A DNA stretch of 64,000 nt from the NCBI GenBank assembly GCA_032622095.1, contig CP136061.1, positions 17,176,440 to 17,240,439 of the forward strand, read 5' to 3'. This stretch comes from Siphonodentalium dalli (lineage: Eukaryota > Mollusca > Scaphopoda > Gadilida > Siphonodentaliidae). Made by a program: the position numbers and the translations under genes. The notes under the pieces were generated by a model that made no database searches, was not told where the DNA came from, and worked only from the letters and a program-made list of their open reading frames with translations. Positions 44,752-56,338 of the stretch are shown piece by piece (within the stretch, counting starts at the first letter, position 1; each line of letters starts with the position of its first letter).

Positions 44752-45333
44752 GTCAGCACATCCATATCATATATCCATGTCACATATATTCCAAATATTA
44801 ATATAATATAGCTAATGATTTACATAATATACCTAAATATTCATATAGTATACCTAAATAATGCGGAAAATTTAGGCCATATACAGATTTGGTTAAGTCT
44901 TTTTTAATGAATGCCGGTGACACAATCTTCCTGTTGCATGGAAAAGTGATCACTCTGAATGTTCAAACACTAACGGGACCATATGGCAGAATCTGTTTTA
45001 TCCAAAAACAAGTCGTCAGTATAAAAACTTCAAATTTGGAGACTTAATGGTTGACCAAAACTTATAATTAATACATGTATGTGCTTCAATGGCCAATGAG
45101 CATTTGACTCCTGCAGCAGGAATAGTTAACACCACAAAACATTCAAATAGCCTTTGATTGAGTGGTAATTGTTATGTAATCATCATATTCAGTCAGTTTT
45201 CCTCGGGGTGTGAATATGCTTATAAATATGTTATAACCCGCTACGCGCCTTGGTCTGTATTTCTTGTACAGATACCCAACCAGGCTATAACCTACACTTA
45301 TAAGATAAGAAAACTATTAAACTAGGCTATACT

Positions 45334-45591
45334 TTAACCCTTTCATGACGGGAGCTGCACTTGCATTAAAGATCCTGTGCCAGTGCAATCTCTTATATAT
45401 GCAAGTCTCCCATAGGGAACCTCGCACATATAAGAAAATGCACTGGCATACAAGGCCAAGGTGAATATTGTTAGGCCAACGTATTCTCTTATAAATGCAG
45501 GCTCCCTATGGGAAACTCACATATATAAGAGAATGCATTGGCACAGGGTTTTTCGCATAATTTCGGGAAGCTCTAGTCATGGAAGTTTTAA
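45334..45591 (+). mobile_element. TTAA-type MITE (CATGACGGGAGCTGCACT), complete
   Basis: TTAA at both ends and two hairpin modules. The right end is AGCTCTAGTCATGGAAG. 44752-45333 before it is unique non-coding sequence. Confidence 0.85.
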
Positions 45592-45749
45592 GATATATAT
45601 ATTTGTCTTTATATTTAATCATACAAGTAGTGAACCATGATCAGTTTTAATCTATCAAAGGCTAAAAAAGTTATGGATATTTTCCCATGTGAAGTCCTGT
45701 CTGCGGCCGTTATGGTCACGAAAGGGTTACTGGTTCTAACTAATAACCA

Positions 45750-46122
45750 TTAACCCTTTACCCAACAAACCGGCCAAAACCGGCCAAATAAAGCTTCAAC
45801 GGCCTAAAATATCTTCGGTCTGTCTCAATAGAACCATAGAAATATGGATATCATTGGAACCGGCTCCTTGACCACATTGTGATAGTTACAGTTATGCCCT
45901 GTGCCAATGCATTCTCTTATATATGCGAGTCGACCATAGGTCGCCTCGCATATATAAGAGAATGCATTGGCCTAAAAACAAATCTTTTTTTACCATTTTT
46001 TCTTACATTCTTTAATGTGTTAAGCCAATGCATTCTCTTATATATGCGAGGTGACCTATGGTCGACTCGCATATATAAGAGAATGCATTGGCACAGGGCC
46101 CTTCTGTTGGGTAAAGGGTTAA
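45750..46122 (+). mobile_element. TTAA-flanked MITE (ACCCAACAAACCGGCC ends)
   Basis: TTAACCCTTTACCCAACAAA to TTCTGTTGGGTAAAGGGTTAA. It shares with the other families only the CCCTTT tip and the hairpin module, which occurs twice. Confidence 0.88.
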
Positions 46123-46489
46123 AGATTATATCTATCCAAACTATGTCTCCAACATTACTCAATCGTGATGGCCACTTATTATTGTAAAAACCGGCCACAT
46201 CTGTGCATCAGTTTGTCCATGTGTCCCACCGGTTCCTTGTCCAGACGTTAACTCCAGTTCATATTATACATTCAAATTTAACCTTGGTATGATGAATAAC
46301 CATCACTTTATTGTGGTCAAGTTCGATTTTGGTCATGGTCCTATGAAGTTTTGCCATTTTTTTTTACCTAGAAATTACAGTTTTTGAGTTGTCCAGATGA
46401 TAACTTGAACGATATTCAACAGAATTTCTGTATATATGGTACGTGGTTCTCATTTGAGAAGACGCAGGCCAAATTCAATTATGGTCATT

Positions 46490-46692
46490 CTCTTTTACAT
46501 GTATATGCAAGTCTCCCATAGGGAGCCTCACATATATAAAACAATACATTTACCTTGACTGTGTAAGCCAGTGCATTCTCTTATATATGTGAGGCTGCCT
46601 ATTGGAGACTCCCATATACATGTATAAGAGAATGCACTGGCATATGATCTTTAATGCTGCACCAACACTGCTCCCTGTCATGAAAGGGTTAA
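46490..46692 (-). mobile_element. TTAA-type MITE fragment
   Basis: Right end GCACCAACACTGCTCCCTGT + CATGAAAGGGTTAA is intact; left end lost. Confidence 0.7.
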
Positions 46693-46715
46693 ATACATCA
46701 CACTAGGATCCACCA

Positions 46716-47032
46716 TTAACCCTTTATATACTAGATACTCATTGACGATTAGTTCCCTTATTAACCCTTTCTTTACTAGTTACTCATTGACGACTAGTTC
46801 CCTTATGAAATGTTCATTAAAAGTTCAATAAACAATTGTAGTCTGTTTGTTGATCTTAGTATCTGAACATTTTCCACCAATGAATAGGAATCCTCCTGTA
46901 TTTTGTATTATCTGTTTGTCTATCGGTCGTCTGCTCATTTTTCCTGAACACCCCTCCAAATGAATAGTAGATAATCCTGATGTATACTTTTATAACTCAA
47001 TGAGAGAATCAATTTAGTATAGAAAGGGTTAA
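46716..47032 (+). mobile_element. TTAA-flanked MITE (CTATACTA ends), complete
   Basis: TTAACCCTTTATATACTAGA at the left (end repeated twice in tandem), TTTAGTATAGAAAGGGTTAA at the right. This is the full form whose left end is amplified at 36850-38375. Confidence 0.85.
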
Positions 47033-47054
47033 TTCTTATAACTAATAAGATCAT

Positions 47055-47170
47055 GACCATTAAAGATTATATAACCATTAAAGATTATATAACCATTAAA
47101 GATTATATGACCATTAAAGATTATATAACCATTAAATATTATATGACCATTAAAGATTACATCTATCCGT
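47055..47170 (+). repeat. 17-bp minisatellite (ACCATTAAAGATTATAT), about six copies
   Basis: Near-identical units ending about 85 bases before the 47255 exon. Confidence 0.92.
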
Positions 47171-47254
47171 GCTATGGGGTTGAACATTACTCAATCGTGA
47201 TCTGCCTCTCGTTATTTGTTTTATTATAACTGTGTATGGCCTCCATCTTACCAG

Positions 47255-47383
47255 GACCCACCATTAATGCCAGAGAAGAGGCGACCAAGCTGTATGGATG
47301 ATGTTGCTTTCAAATTAACCCTTCCTCCATGCCCATCCCGGCCGCTGTCCGGTACCTGTAGTTCATCAAATTACTCAAATCAG
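47255..47383 (+). CDS. DOCK gene exon, proline-rich tail (PPLMPEKRR)
   Basis: Exon of 43 codons between CATCTTACCAG and AATCAG|GTGATT, phase 0 at both ends. It encodes DPPLMPEKRRPSCMDDVAF, then KLTLPPCPSRPLSG and a serine-rich end. PPLMPEKR resembles the PPLPEKR motif in the 55830 exon and is a class II-like PxxPx(K/R) SH3 ligand. DOCK tails bind Crk-type SH3 domains through such motifs. There is no enzymatic domain. The acceptor pyrimidine tract is moderate. Confidence 0.85.
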
Positions 47384-47839
47384 GTGATTTGCCTGCATTG
47401 ACCTTTGACCTTTCTGTTGTTTCTTATAGAGAATGTTTTTATAATTTACATGTTACGACTTGAGATGGGCGGTTTTCAAATTTTAGGCTCAGTATCAATG
47501 CCAATAGTTTTTCCCCAATATTTGATATCATATTCAGTATAATTTGGTGGTGGAGAGATACCCCTTACAATAGTAATATCTGGGACATTGTCTGGCATAA
47601 ACTATGTTAATTTTATGCCTTTCATCGTGCTTTGTGCATGACAGGTTAATTGAATACTTGAATACTGATATTTTTTATAGAACCGAAGGCACTTTTTATG
47701 AGATATGTCCCAGATTTATCTTTTTGTGACATTTTTTCATTAAATTTACCATAATTTCTTATCGAAGTCATGGAATTTTGTTTGAACCAATTTTGTTTTT
47801 CAATTGTCTCAGTCTGATTTTCTAGTATTAATTTAACAC

Positions 47840-47965
47840 TGAAACCATTTGTTGTTTCGGTATTACCGCCCATCTCTGTGAACTTCTATGTTGTTTCGGT
47901 ATTACCACCCACCTCTGTGAACTTCTATGTATTACTGCCCATCTCTGTGAACTTCTATGTTGTTT
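47840..47965 (+). repeat. Imperfect tandem repeat of about 38 bp, three copies
   Basis: GTTGTTTCGGTATTAC(C)GCCCATCTCTGTGAACTTCTAT. The rest of 47384-48250 is unique. Confidence 0.85.
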
Positions 47966-48254
47966 TCTGCAGAGAATGTTATAATTTCCTTATTAGATAC
48001 CTTTCACATAATAAACTAACTCTGATAAGAATTACAAATTGCTAATAGAGGTTGTAAATAATTCACAGAATTGACACTATGAGTCCGTTTGTGAGAAAAT
48101 CGCGCATTTCAAACTTGCCGCTCTCTGTAAGGTGATATGGTTCTGTTTGTTGTGATTATTTTGTACTTAATTATGTTGTTATCAGGACACAGCTTAGCAC
48201 TTTGTGTTCCACAAGATTCTCGTGTTTCATGGAATTTAAGGACACAATCTCAGA

Positions 48255-48463
48255 GTTGTGAATTTAGTGATGCTACCCTGCATAGCGGGCTAGCATCACC
48301 AAATTCACCCTCTGGGGACCTCATTCTGCTGAGGTGTAAGCAGAATGAGGTCCCCAGAGGGTGAATTTGGTGATGCTAGCCCGCTATGCGGGGTAGCGTC
48401 ACTAAATTCACCCTCTGGGGACCTCATTCTGCAAATGACACACACCCTATTTCAAGGCTTGAA
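48255..48463. mobile_element. Foldback MITE, left-truncated, two palindromes
   Basis: One half palindrome without its tip joined to a complete half ending CTATTTCAAGGCTTG. Confidence 0.78.
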
Positions 48464-48715
48464 CACCTTGGTTACCAGAGAAACGATCTCAAACTTTTTA
48501 CTATATGATGTATTTGTGAATTTTCCTAAAAAACACGGAATCATAATCACAACAGAGAAAGAACATACATTCCAGTGACGTAGTACCCTATTAGTAATTC
48601 TTACCAGTAGTAGTTCATTATACGAAAGGTGTTTAATTATTCATAATAGTTTCCTTATTACAATCGCCTCTGTTATCGCATCAATGTTATCAAAAGATCT
48701 CCTTTGACGGTGCTG

Positions 48716-48971
48716 TTAAACATTCAATGACTGGAGCTTCCTATAATTTTACAAAAACCCTGTGCCAATGCATTCTCTTATATTTAGCCTCGCATATATT
48801 AGAGAATACATTGGCCTAACAATATTTACCTTGACCCTGTATTGGCCTGTAAGCCAGTGCATTCTCTGATATATTCAAAGCTACTTATGGGAGACTTGCA
48901 TATATAAGAGAATGTGCTGGCAGATGATCTTTAATGCTACACCAGCGCAGCTTCCGTCATGAAAGGGTTAA
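48716..48971 (-). mobile_element. TTAA-type MITE, reversed, complete
   Basis: TTAAACATTCAATGACTGGA to TTCCGTCATGAAAGGGTTAA with two hairpin modules. Confidence 0.8.
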
Positions 48972-49266
48972 TATCGCTCTGCAACTAAAGTCTATGGCGT
49001 GACTTCACCAGACACATAGCACTATTACGTCTGCAATTTTCATTTGGTTGCAATGGCGGCATGTTGCCATATAACTCTATCGCCTTATTTTAGTTTATAT
49101 GCACACTCCAAATAATGAAATAAGCAGATGCATTACACTATTGTGGAATTTAATAATAAGGTGGATATCAAATTTAATTTTTATTCACTTCATAGAATAG
49201 AATAATAGAATTGTGTATTTGTGCCTAATGTGATCAGATTACGGGGAATGACATCACGTCAAAGAG

Positions 49267-49885
49267 TTAACCCCTGCTATACTAAGGCATCATTGATGAG
49301 TAGTTATCCCATAGGAAATGTTCAGATAACAAGTTTAACCATTTCTATACTAAAGCATCATTGATGAGTAGTTATCCCATAGGAAATGTTCAGATAACAA
49401 GTTTAACCCTTTCTATACTAACACATCATTGATGAATAACTATGAATAGTTATCCCCCTTGGAAATGTTTAGATAATAAGCTCAACAAACGATCCTATGT
49501 CTTTTGTTGAACTTTTTATCTAAACAATGAATAGGACTCATTCTGCACTTTTATATACCTGTCGTCTGCTTTATCAACTTAGCATCCCTCCAAATTAATA
49601 ATAGACCATTCCGATGTACACTTTTTAACCCAACAAACCGGCCAAAACCGGCCAAATAAAGCTTCAACAGCCTAAAATATCTTCGGTCTGTCTCAATAGA
49701 ACCATACAAATATGGATATCATTGGAACCGACTCCTTAATGTGTTAAGCCAATGCATTCTCTTATATATGCGAGGCGACCTGTGGTCGACTCGCATATAT
49801 AAGAGAATGCATTGGCACAGGGCCATTCTGTTGTGTAAAGGGTTAACTGACTGGGAGAATCCATTTAGTATATAAGGCCAAACTT
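49267..49885 (+). mobile_element. CTATACTA-type TTAA MITE with an ACCGGCC-type MITE nested in it
   Basis: The left end is repeated (49267, 49334, 49396). A second element with CCGGCCAAAACCGGCCAAAT occupies 49625-49846 and lies exactly between two TTAA copies of the first; the sequence resumes CTGACTGGGAGAATCCATTT. Confidence 0.82.
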
Positions 49886-50134
49886 TTTTATTTTTCTGCT
49901 TTACGGATTTTTTTAACCTTGTTTTGGTAGGGTCGGTCGAAAAAAAAATAAAAATAAAAATGCTTGAATCTTTTTTTTTTTTTTGGACATTCGCTAAGGT
50001 GGTAACTGTGTCTTTATAATTCTCTGTCAGTCATTTATAGAGAACACTTTTCGGATGTATATCACAAAATTCAAATCCAGTACTATTATTTGAAACAGCT
50101 CAGATTATTGAATAATATTGAAACAATCCAGAAA

Positions 50135-50354
50135 TAAATGGACATAATGTATACATTGAAAAAGTCCATTATTCATCTGGATGGATATCATGGAAAAATA
50201 AGTAGCCGACAGATAATATATTTGCAGAAGGATTCCTATTAGTTGGTGGGAAATGTTCAGATAATAAGTTTAGAACTTGTTGAACTTATTATCTGAACAT
50301 TTCCTAAGGAATCTACTTGTCTGGTCAATGAGTATTTAGTATAGAGAGGGTTAA
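50135..50354 (-). mobile_element. CTATACTA-type TTAA MITE, reversed
   Basis: The inverted pair GTTCAGATAATAAGTTTAGA / TGAACTTATTATCTGAAC and end TTTAGTATAGAGAGGGTTAA; left boundary approximate. Confidence 0.7.
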
Positions 50355-50897
50355 TACACACATGGGAATGGTGAGATTAGTGGTAGTGATAAAAAGTGAA
50401 TGTGTAACTTGAGCAAACCCACATACTCATTAGTTTGTCATTCCTATCTAAGAAACCTTGTGGACTGTTATTGGTCTTCAGTCATAAAGATCACCATAAA
50501 TTCCCAGGAATACATAATGTATTCTAAAGGCCATTTAAAGTTTTAAAGAGATGTCAAGATTTATAGAAAGCATACAGGTATCTTGGTGGCCAACACATAT
50601 AAACTCAAGCTGACTTCTCAGTTATCACCTTGGATGTAGTTAAAAATAATTAAAGCCAGAGATATCTAGAGTTGGTGTGTCCTATGCATCTTTAATCAGT
50701 GAAATGTGGTTAGATAATTCGTTACTGATAAGCAGAAACAGCTAGCTGTCGGCTGTGAAAATAAAAATAAAAATTATATTTGATTTTTATTTCCTTGTAT
50801 AATTTTGCTTCAAGAAATTATGCAGTTATTCAGCATCTGATATTTTTATGCAACCCGAGATCCATTGAAAATTCCACTAATTGCATACATAGCAACA

Positions 50898-51080
50898 TAC
50901 AGTAATGCCGTAAATAATCGACTTCTTAACCAAAGCAGAATTATGGGTAACTTTTCAGGATCTCATTGAGAGCTTTCCGATGAATGGCAACAAGCCATAT
51001 TTCCGACTAAATCCTAAAAAGTTAGGCTACCCATAATTCTGCTGTGGTTAAGGAGTCGATTATTTAAGGGCATTACTGTA
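50898..51080. mobile_element. TA-flanked foldback MITE, CAGTAATGCCC family
   Basis: TA at both ends. The left arm is internally shortened (GGATCTCATTGAGAGCTTTC). Confidence 0.82.
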
Positions 51081-51235
51081 GGCCCCCTATTTTATTAAAT
51101 GTTTTTTTTTGCATGTTTAGTTGTTTTATGCATGTTATTATTCTAACACCATTATGCCATGTCTGTTCTATTGAAACACTTGTTTCTACTGGAAACGCTA
51201 CCATGGATGAATATTGGGTTCTGTTCAAGCTTGAG

Positions 51236-51685
51236 TTTAGTGTGCCTGTCATTTGCAGAATGAGGTCCCCAGAGGGTGAATTTAGTGATGCTATCCCTCA
51301 CAGCGGGCTAGCATCACCAAATTCAACCTCTGGGGACCCATTCTGCATGACCTCATCTGCTATGGGAGACATAGACTCAGATTGAAGTTCCCAAATGGTA
51401 AATATCGGGATGTACACCCATTGGGAACCTCAATTATGCAATGTGTCATCTGCCAATTTGATGATATAGAGAAACTAAACTAAAATAGAAATATATCTAC
51501 ATGAAGAAGTTTCTACAGATATTTTGATAATAAAGAAACTATCTAGAGAAGATGAGGCCTAAACAGAATGAGGTACCCAGAGGGTGAATTTAGTGATGAT
51601 AGCCAGCTATGTGGGATAGCATCACTAAATTCACCCTCTGGGCACCTCTTTCTGCAAATGACAGGCACACTAAACTCAGGCATGC
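51236..51685. mobile_element. Composite foldback MITE (long form)
   Basis: Both halves and the centre are present. The tips are GAGTTTAGTGTGCCTGTCA and its complement, a tip variant. Confidence 0.8.
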
Positions 51686-51788
51686 TTCTGTTCCTGAAGA
51701 ATACACCATTCTGTCATTTCAGATCATTTTCAATCAATATACCGGATTATACCCAGAACTTGGATATTTTCAATAATTTAAAGGGGCA

Positions 51789-52211
51789 TTAACCCTTTAC
51801 CCAACAATAAAGCTTCAACAGCCTAAAATATCTTCGGTCTGTCTCAATAACACCATACACATATGGATATCATTGGAACCGGTTCATTGACCACATTGTG
51901 ATGGTTACAGTTATGCCCTGTGCCAATGCATTCTCTTATATATGCGAGTCGACCATAGGTTGCCTCGCATATATAAGAGAATGCATTGGCCTAAAAAAAC
52001 ACATTTTACCATTTTTTCTTACATTCTTTAACAATTTTATCATTTTTTCTTACATTTTTTATAATATTTTTCTACATTCTTTGACAATTTTATCATTTTT
52101 AATATGTGTTAAGCCAATGCATTCTCTTATATATGCGAGGCGACCTATGGTCGACTCGCATATATATGAGAATGCATTGGCACAGGGCCGTTCTGTTGGG
52201 TAAAGGGTTAA
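51789..52211 (+). mobile_element. TTAA-flanked MITE (ACCCAACA ends)
   Basis: Same family as 45750, with two hairpin modules separated by an expanded AT-rich spacer (TTTTATCATTTTTTCTTACA). It ends about 165 bases before the 52378 exon. Confidence 0.87.
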
Positions 52212-52377
52212 ATTATTAGCATAAATTTTGCAATGAACGGTAACTTTGATTTAATATTCGTATGCCTACTTGATATTGTATGCTGCATTGCATTTTTAAA
52301 GCCAACGGTGAATATCATTATAACATTATGAAATCAATGTTGAAATTCTATTTTTAATTTATCTTTATTTTTTTCAG

Positions 52378-52450
52378 CAAACTATTGATGCTCAGCTTGG
52401 TCGACCTGGAAGCGACCCGAGCCCAAGTTCTCAGTCACATTCTGTCCACG
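52378..52450 (+). CDS. DOCK gene exon, Ser/Pro tail
   Basis: Exon of 73 bases after ATTTTTTTCAG, ending CCACG|GTAGGT with one base of a codon left. It encodes QTIDAQLGRPGSDPSPSSQS and HSVH, then Gly completed by the next exon. It is disordered, with possible Ser-Pro phosphosites. The splice sites are good, and a TTAA-flanked element starts only 19 bases beyond the exon end. Confidence 0.82.
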
Positions 52451-52468
52451 GTAGGTGACAAATTATCC

Positions 52469-52742
52469 TTAACCCTATGAGTGCCACGTCCGATTTTTGT
52501 ATCAACCCATATACCCTGTGCCAATGCATTCTCTTATATATGCGAGTCGACCATAGGTCGCCTCGCATATATAAGAGAATGCATTGGCCTAACAATTTTT
52601 CATCATTTGTTATTATTTTTTACTATTTTTTACAATTTTAATAATTTTTTAAAAATCAAATTTAAAAAAAAAAATTTTAGGGCCATTTTACAGACCGTAA
52701 ATTAGGGCTGATGAGATCGGCCCCTGGCACTGAAAGGGTTAA
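52469..52742 (-). mobile_element. TTAA-flanked MITE (AGTGCCA ends), short form
   Basis: Starts TTAACCCTATGAGTGCCA, ends TGGCACTGAAAGGGTTAA; lacks the internal CATGCTTAAGC region. It lies 19 bases from the 52378 exon end. Confidence 0.87.
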
Positions 52743-52841
52743 AGATGGTCTATCTCTTCACAATTACAACAACTTAATTTTTAGAAATCCCAATTTCAAG
52801 ACTACAAATAGCTATTTTGTGAATAAAATACTGATAAAACT

Positions 52842-53180
52842 GAAGATTGGGCCTATAACAAAGTGGTTTATTGCCGCTTATAACAAAGTGGTTTATTTCC
52901 AAGCCTTGAAATAGCGTGTCTGTCATTTGCAGAATGAGGTCCCCAGAGGGTGAATTTAGTGATGCTACCCTGCATAGTGGGCTAGCATCACCAAATTCAC
53001 CCTCTGGGGACCTCATTCTGCTTACATCTCAGCAGAATCAGGTTCCCAGAGGGTGAATTTGGTGATGCTAGCCTGCTATGCGGGGTAGCATCACTAAATT
53101 CACCCTCTGGGGACCTCATTCTTCAAATGACAGACACCCTATTTCTAAGATTGGGCCTATAACAAAGTGGTTTATTTCCA
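52842..53180. mobile_element. Foldback MITE pair flanked by a 30-bp direct repeat
   Basis: AAGATTGGGCCTATAACAAA + GTGGTTTATT occurs at 52842 and 53143 around two palindromic halves (52898-53148). Confidence 0.78.
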
Positions 53181-53223
53181 TTGTAAGATCGTGTATAAAT
53201 CTCTATTCTATATACAATTCGCT

Positions 53224-53615
53224 GTCAAGCCTTGAAATAGCATGCCTGTCATTTGCAGAATGAGGTCCCCCAGTGGGTGAATTTAGTGACTCTACCCCGC
53301 AGAACTGGGGAACTTCAATCTGATCATAGGTCTCGCATAGCAGTTGAGGCCTAAGCAGAATGAGGTTCCCATATGGTGAATTTGGTGATGCGAGCCGGCA
53401 GTGCAGGCTTAAGCATCAATAAATTCACCCACTGGTGCCCAATGGGTGTGCCCAATGGGTGAACATCATTGGGGAACTAAAAACAATATTAATTTGAGGC
53501 TATAAATACTTTCCAGAAGATGAGGTCCCCAGAGGGTAAATTTGGTGATGCTAGCCCACTATGTGGGATAGCATCACTATATTTACCCTCTGGGGACCTC
53601 ATACTGCATATAATC
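53224..53615. mobile_element. Composite foldback MITE, degenerate
   Basis: Both halves are diverged (CCCCAGTGGGTGAATTTAGT; CCCATATGGTGAATTTGG) and the centre is shortened. Confidence 0.7.
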
Positions 53616-53656
53616 TTCGTTGTTCTATGTATTCTAATCAGTTATGTTGATTTCAG

Positions 53657-53746
53657 GACAAACACCCCCTCGTGCTACCTCCATCAAGTCAGACAAGGTC
53701 GCTACACATCGACAGATATCTGGTGATTCTCCGGATAGGAAACTCG
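53657..53746 (+). CDS. DOCK gene exon, tail (GQTPPRATSIKS…)
   Basis: Exon of 90 bases, TTGATTTCAG|GA to CTCG|GTAATT. It completes a Gly codon and ends one base into the next codon. It encodes GQTPPRATSIKSDKVATHRQ, then ISGDSPDRKL. It is basic and Ser/Thr-rich; TPPR could be a phosphosite or weak SH3 ligand. Two foldback-element halves end about 40 bases before the acceptor. Confidence 0.82.
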
Positions 53747-54036
53747 GTAATTACTCATTAACAGGCAACAAAAATCAATGTTCTTTTACATAGTTATGGC
53801 CCTTTGACATAAAATTTATGCATGCTTCTATAAATCAACCATTTTTCATCTGATCGGAACCAAATTTGTATGTGAGTTTCTGAACTCAAAATACAGTCGA
53901 GTTCAAATATGGGTTTGATCTGATTTTTTATTACGGAGTTGTGGCCCATTTTCAACTAAGAATTATCCAGATTTGATGATAACCCAAGGTAACTTACAAT
54001 CAATTAAGAGAATAACAAATTATCTCCTTATTTCAG

Positions 54037-54084
54037 ATTCACACTTGACACCTCCTCCAATTCCAAAAAGATCTGGTCGCTCAG
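54037..54084 (+). CDS. DOCK gene exon, tail with PPPIPKR motif
   Basis: Exon of 48 bases, CTTATTTCAG|AT to GCTCAG|GTATGT. It completes Asp, then SHLTPPPIPKRSGRS, ending one base into Gly. PPPIPKR is a class II-type SH3 ligand (PxxPxK/R). The donor region is itself the seed of the minisatellite that follows: the last bases of the exon (TCGCTCAG) and the first of the intron recur many times. Only the first donor keeps frame; the second is 25 bases on and in-frame TAG would be met. Confidence 0.84.
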
Positions 54085-54880
54085 GTATGTCTATATGGTA
54101 GTCGCTCAGGTATACCTATATGGTATATAGGTATGTCTATATGGCAGTCGCTCAGGTATGTCTATATGGTATATAGGTATATCTATATGGTATATAGGTA
54201 TGTCTATATGGCAGTCGCTCAGGTATGTCTATATGGTATATTGGGATATCTATATGGTATATAGGTATGTCTATATGGTATATTGGGATATCTATATGGT
54301 ATAATATATATGGTAGTATCTCAGGTATATCTATATAGTAGTCTCTCAGGTATATCTATATGGTATATAGGTATGTCTATATGGTAGTATCTCAGGTATA
54401 TCTATATGGTAGTCGCTAAGGTATGTCTATATGGCAGTCGCTCAGGTATGTCTATATGGTAGTCGCTCAGGTATATCTATATGGTATATAGGGATGTCGA
54501 TATGGTAGTCGCTCAGGTATGTCTATATGGTATATTGGGATGTCTATATGGTAGTCGCTCAGGTATGTCTATATGGTATATAGGGATGTCGATATGGTAG
54601 TCGCTCAGGTATGTCTATATGGTATATTGGGATATCTATATGGTATATAGGTATGTCTATATGGCAGTCGCTCAGGTATGTCTATATGGTATATTGGGAT
54701 ATCTATATGGTATATAGGTATGTCTATATGGCAGTCGCTCAGGTATGTTGGGATATCTATCAGGTATAAAATATATATGGTAGTCTCTCAGGTATGTCTC
54801 TATGGTAGTCTCTCAGGTATGTTTATATGGTAGTCTCTCGGGTATATATATATGGTATATAGGTATGTCTATATAGGTAT
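54070..54880 (+). repeat. Donor-bearing minisatellite grown from the 54037 exon's 5' splice site
   Basis: Irregular units of about 20-25 bp such as GTCGCTCAG|GTATGTCTATATGGTA and TATATAGGTATGTCTATATG. The first copy of TCGCTCAGGTATGT is the real exon end (54084|54085). Dozens of AGGTAT(G/A)T words follow. Confidence 0.93.
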
Positions 54881-55254
54881 GGCAATGGCTTTTTCAGTCA
54901 TGATACTTTAGATGATAGCTTATCTAATGCAGTGATTTTGGGAAGACACTTATTATCTCTGACCTCTGTGTTGACAATATTGAAGGTTACCGCGGATGGT
55001 CTAATCAACTGATTTTTGTTGTGAGCAATATCACATAATTTGGGGAGGGTGATAACCTGGAATAGCATTGAATTTAACAAATGACCATTCAAGGTACGGA
55101 AAGTTCTTGAATTGTTGTCGGGGGAGAGGGAATTTGGGGGGAGCTCGGAAAACATTAGCACTATTTTCGCTGATATTTAGCTCATAATTGATTTTTGTAT
55201 AGAATTTTAGAATTACTGGCCTTAAAAAACCTTGAAAATATTCAAGATATGGCC
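54881..55254. other. Unique intronic sequence
   Basis: Nothing beyond a short reverse ORF (54898-55161) without family resemblance. Confidence 0.5.
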
Positions 55255-55412
55255 TTAACCCTTCCTGAAATGTTATGAAAACCCAGTGCCAATGCAATCT
55301 CTTATATATGCGAGTCTCCCATAGGGAGCCTTGTCGCCAGTGCACTCTATTATATATAAGAGAATGCACTGGCACATGACCTTTAATGCTGCTCTCATCA
55401 TGAAAGGGTTAA
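55255..55412 (-). mobile_element. TTAA-type MITE, shortened
   Basis: TTAACCCTTCCTGAAATG to CATCATGAAAGGGTTAA. The middle is deleted so that parts of two hairpins are fused. Confidence 0.75.
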
Positions 55413-55829
55413 ATTTTGGAATTGAAGGTCTTAAAAAATTTGGAAAATGTTCAGAGTTCTAATCAGCATGTCATGGTTGTTCAGATCATAACTTTAACAA
55501 TATTAATCAGAATTCCATGGGATTTGGTATGTTGTTGATATTCTTAAGGATGCGTAGGTCATGTTCAATTTCAGTCATTGTCTGATGAATTTTGATTGAG
55601 TTATGTCCCCTTTTTTACTTAGAATCTTACTTTTTGGGTTGTTCAAATGTAAACAATGTATAACAGAATTTCTTGATATTTGGTAAATGATTTACAAATC
55701 AGGTCAAGTTCGAATTTTTTCCAATGATCTATGAGTTATGTGCCTTTATTGTCTAAATGATAACTTGAGAATCTCTTGATATTTGGTGTGTGGTTCATCA
55801 CCTTTAAATTCATCTTTAATCCTCCACAG

Positions 55830-55894
55830 GATCAGAGAGTGATGTACACGCAGCAGTTGACAGGCCTCCACTCCCAGAGAAGCGGCCAGTTCGG
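55830..55894 (+). CDS. DOCK gene exon, tail with PPLPEKR motif
   Basis: Exon of 65 bases, CCTCCACAG|GA to GTTCGG|GTAAGA. It completes Gly and ends in phase 0. It encodes SESDVHAAVDRPPLPEKRPVR. PPLPEKR is a clear PxxPx(K/R) ligand; Crk-type SH3 domains prefer PxLPxK, and this motif (P-P-L-P-E-K) fits that pattern exactly, as in known DOCK180 tails. It is the best single indication that the gene product binds a Crk-like adaptor. Confidence 0.88.
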
Positions 55895-55941
55895 GTAAGA
55901 TATCGTGGATGATGAAGAATAATTAGAAACAGGCCACTCAC

Positions 55942-56338
55942 CAAGCCTTTGAATAGTTTGTCAGTCATTTGCAGAATGAGGTCCCCAGAGGATGAATTTG
56001 GTGATGCTACCCCGCACAGTGGACTAGCATCGCTACACTAAACCTCTGGAGACTTCATTCTGCTTAGGCCTCATCTTAACATTAACATTGCTTTTAGTTA
56101 CTTTTCCCTTCTGTTCAGTTTCTATATTCCCTAATTTGCAGAAGATAAAATTCAGAATCGAGGTGACTAATGGGTGAACATCACCAATTTCAACTGGGGA
56201 ACTTCAATCTGATCCTAGGTCTCCCTTAGCAGGTGAGGCCTAATCAGAATGAGGTCCCCAGAGGGTGAATGTGGTGGCGCTAGCTACCTTCTGGGGGACA
56301 ACATTCTGCAAATGACAGACACACTATTTCAAGGCTTG
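55942..56338. mobile_element. Composite foldback MITE (long form)
   Basis: CAAGCCTTTGAATAGTTTGT to CACTATTTCAAGGCTTG with the centre in the same direction as 44154. Confidence 0.78.
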
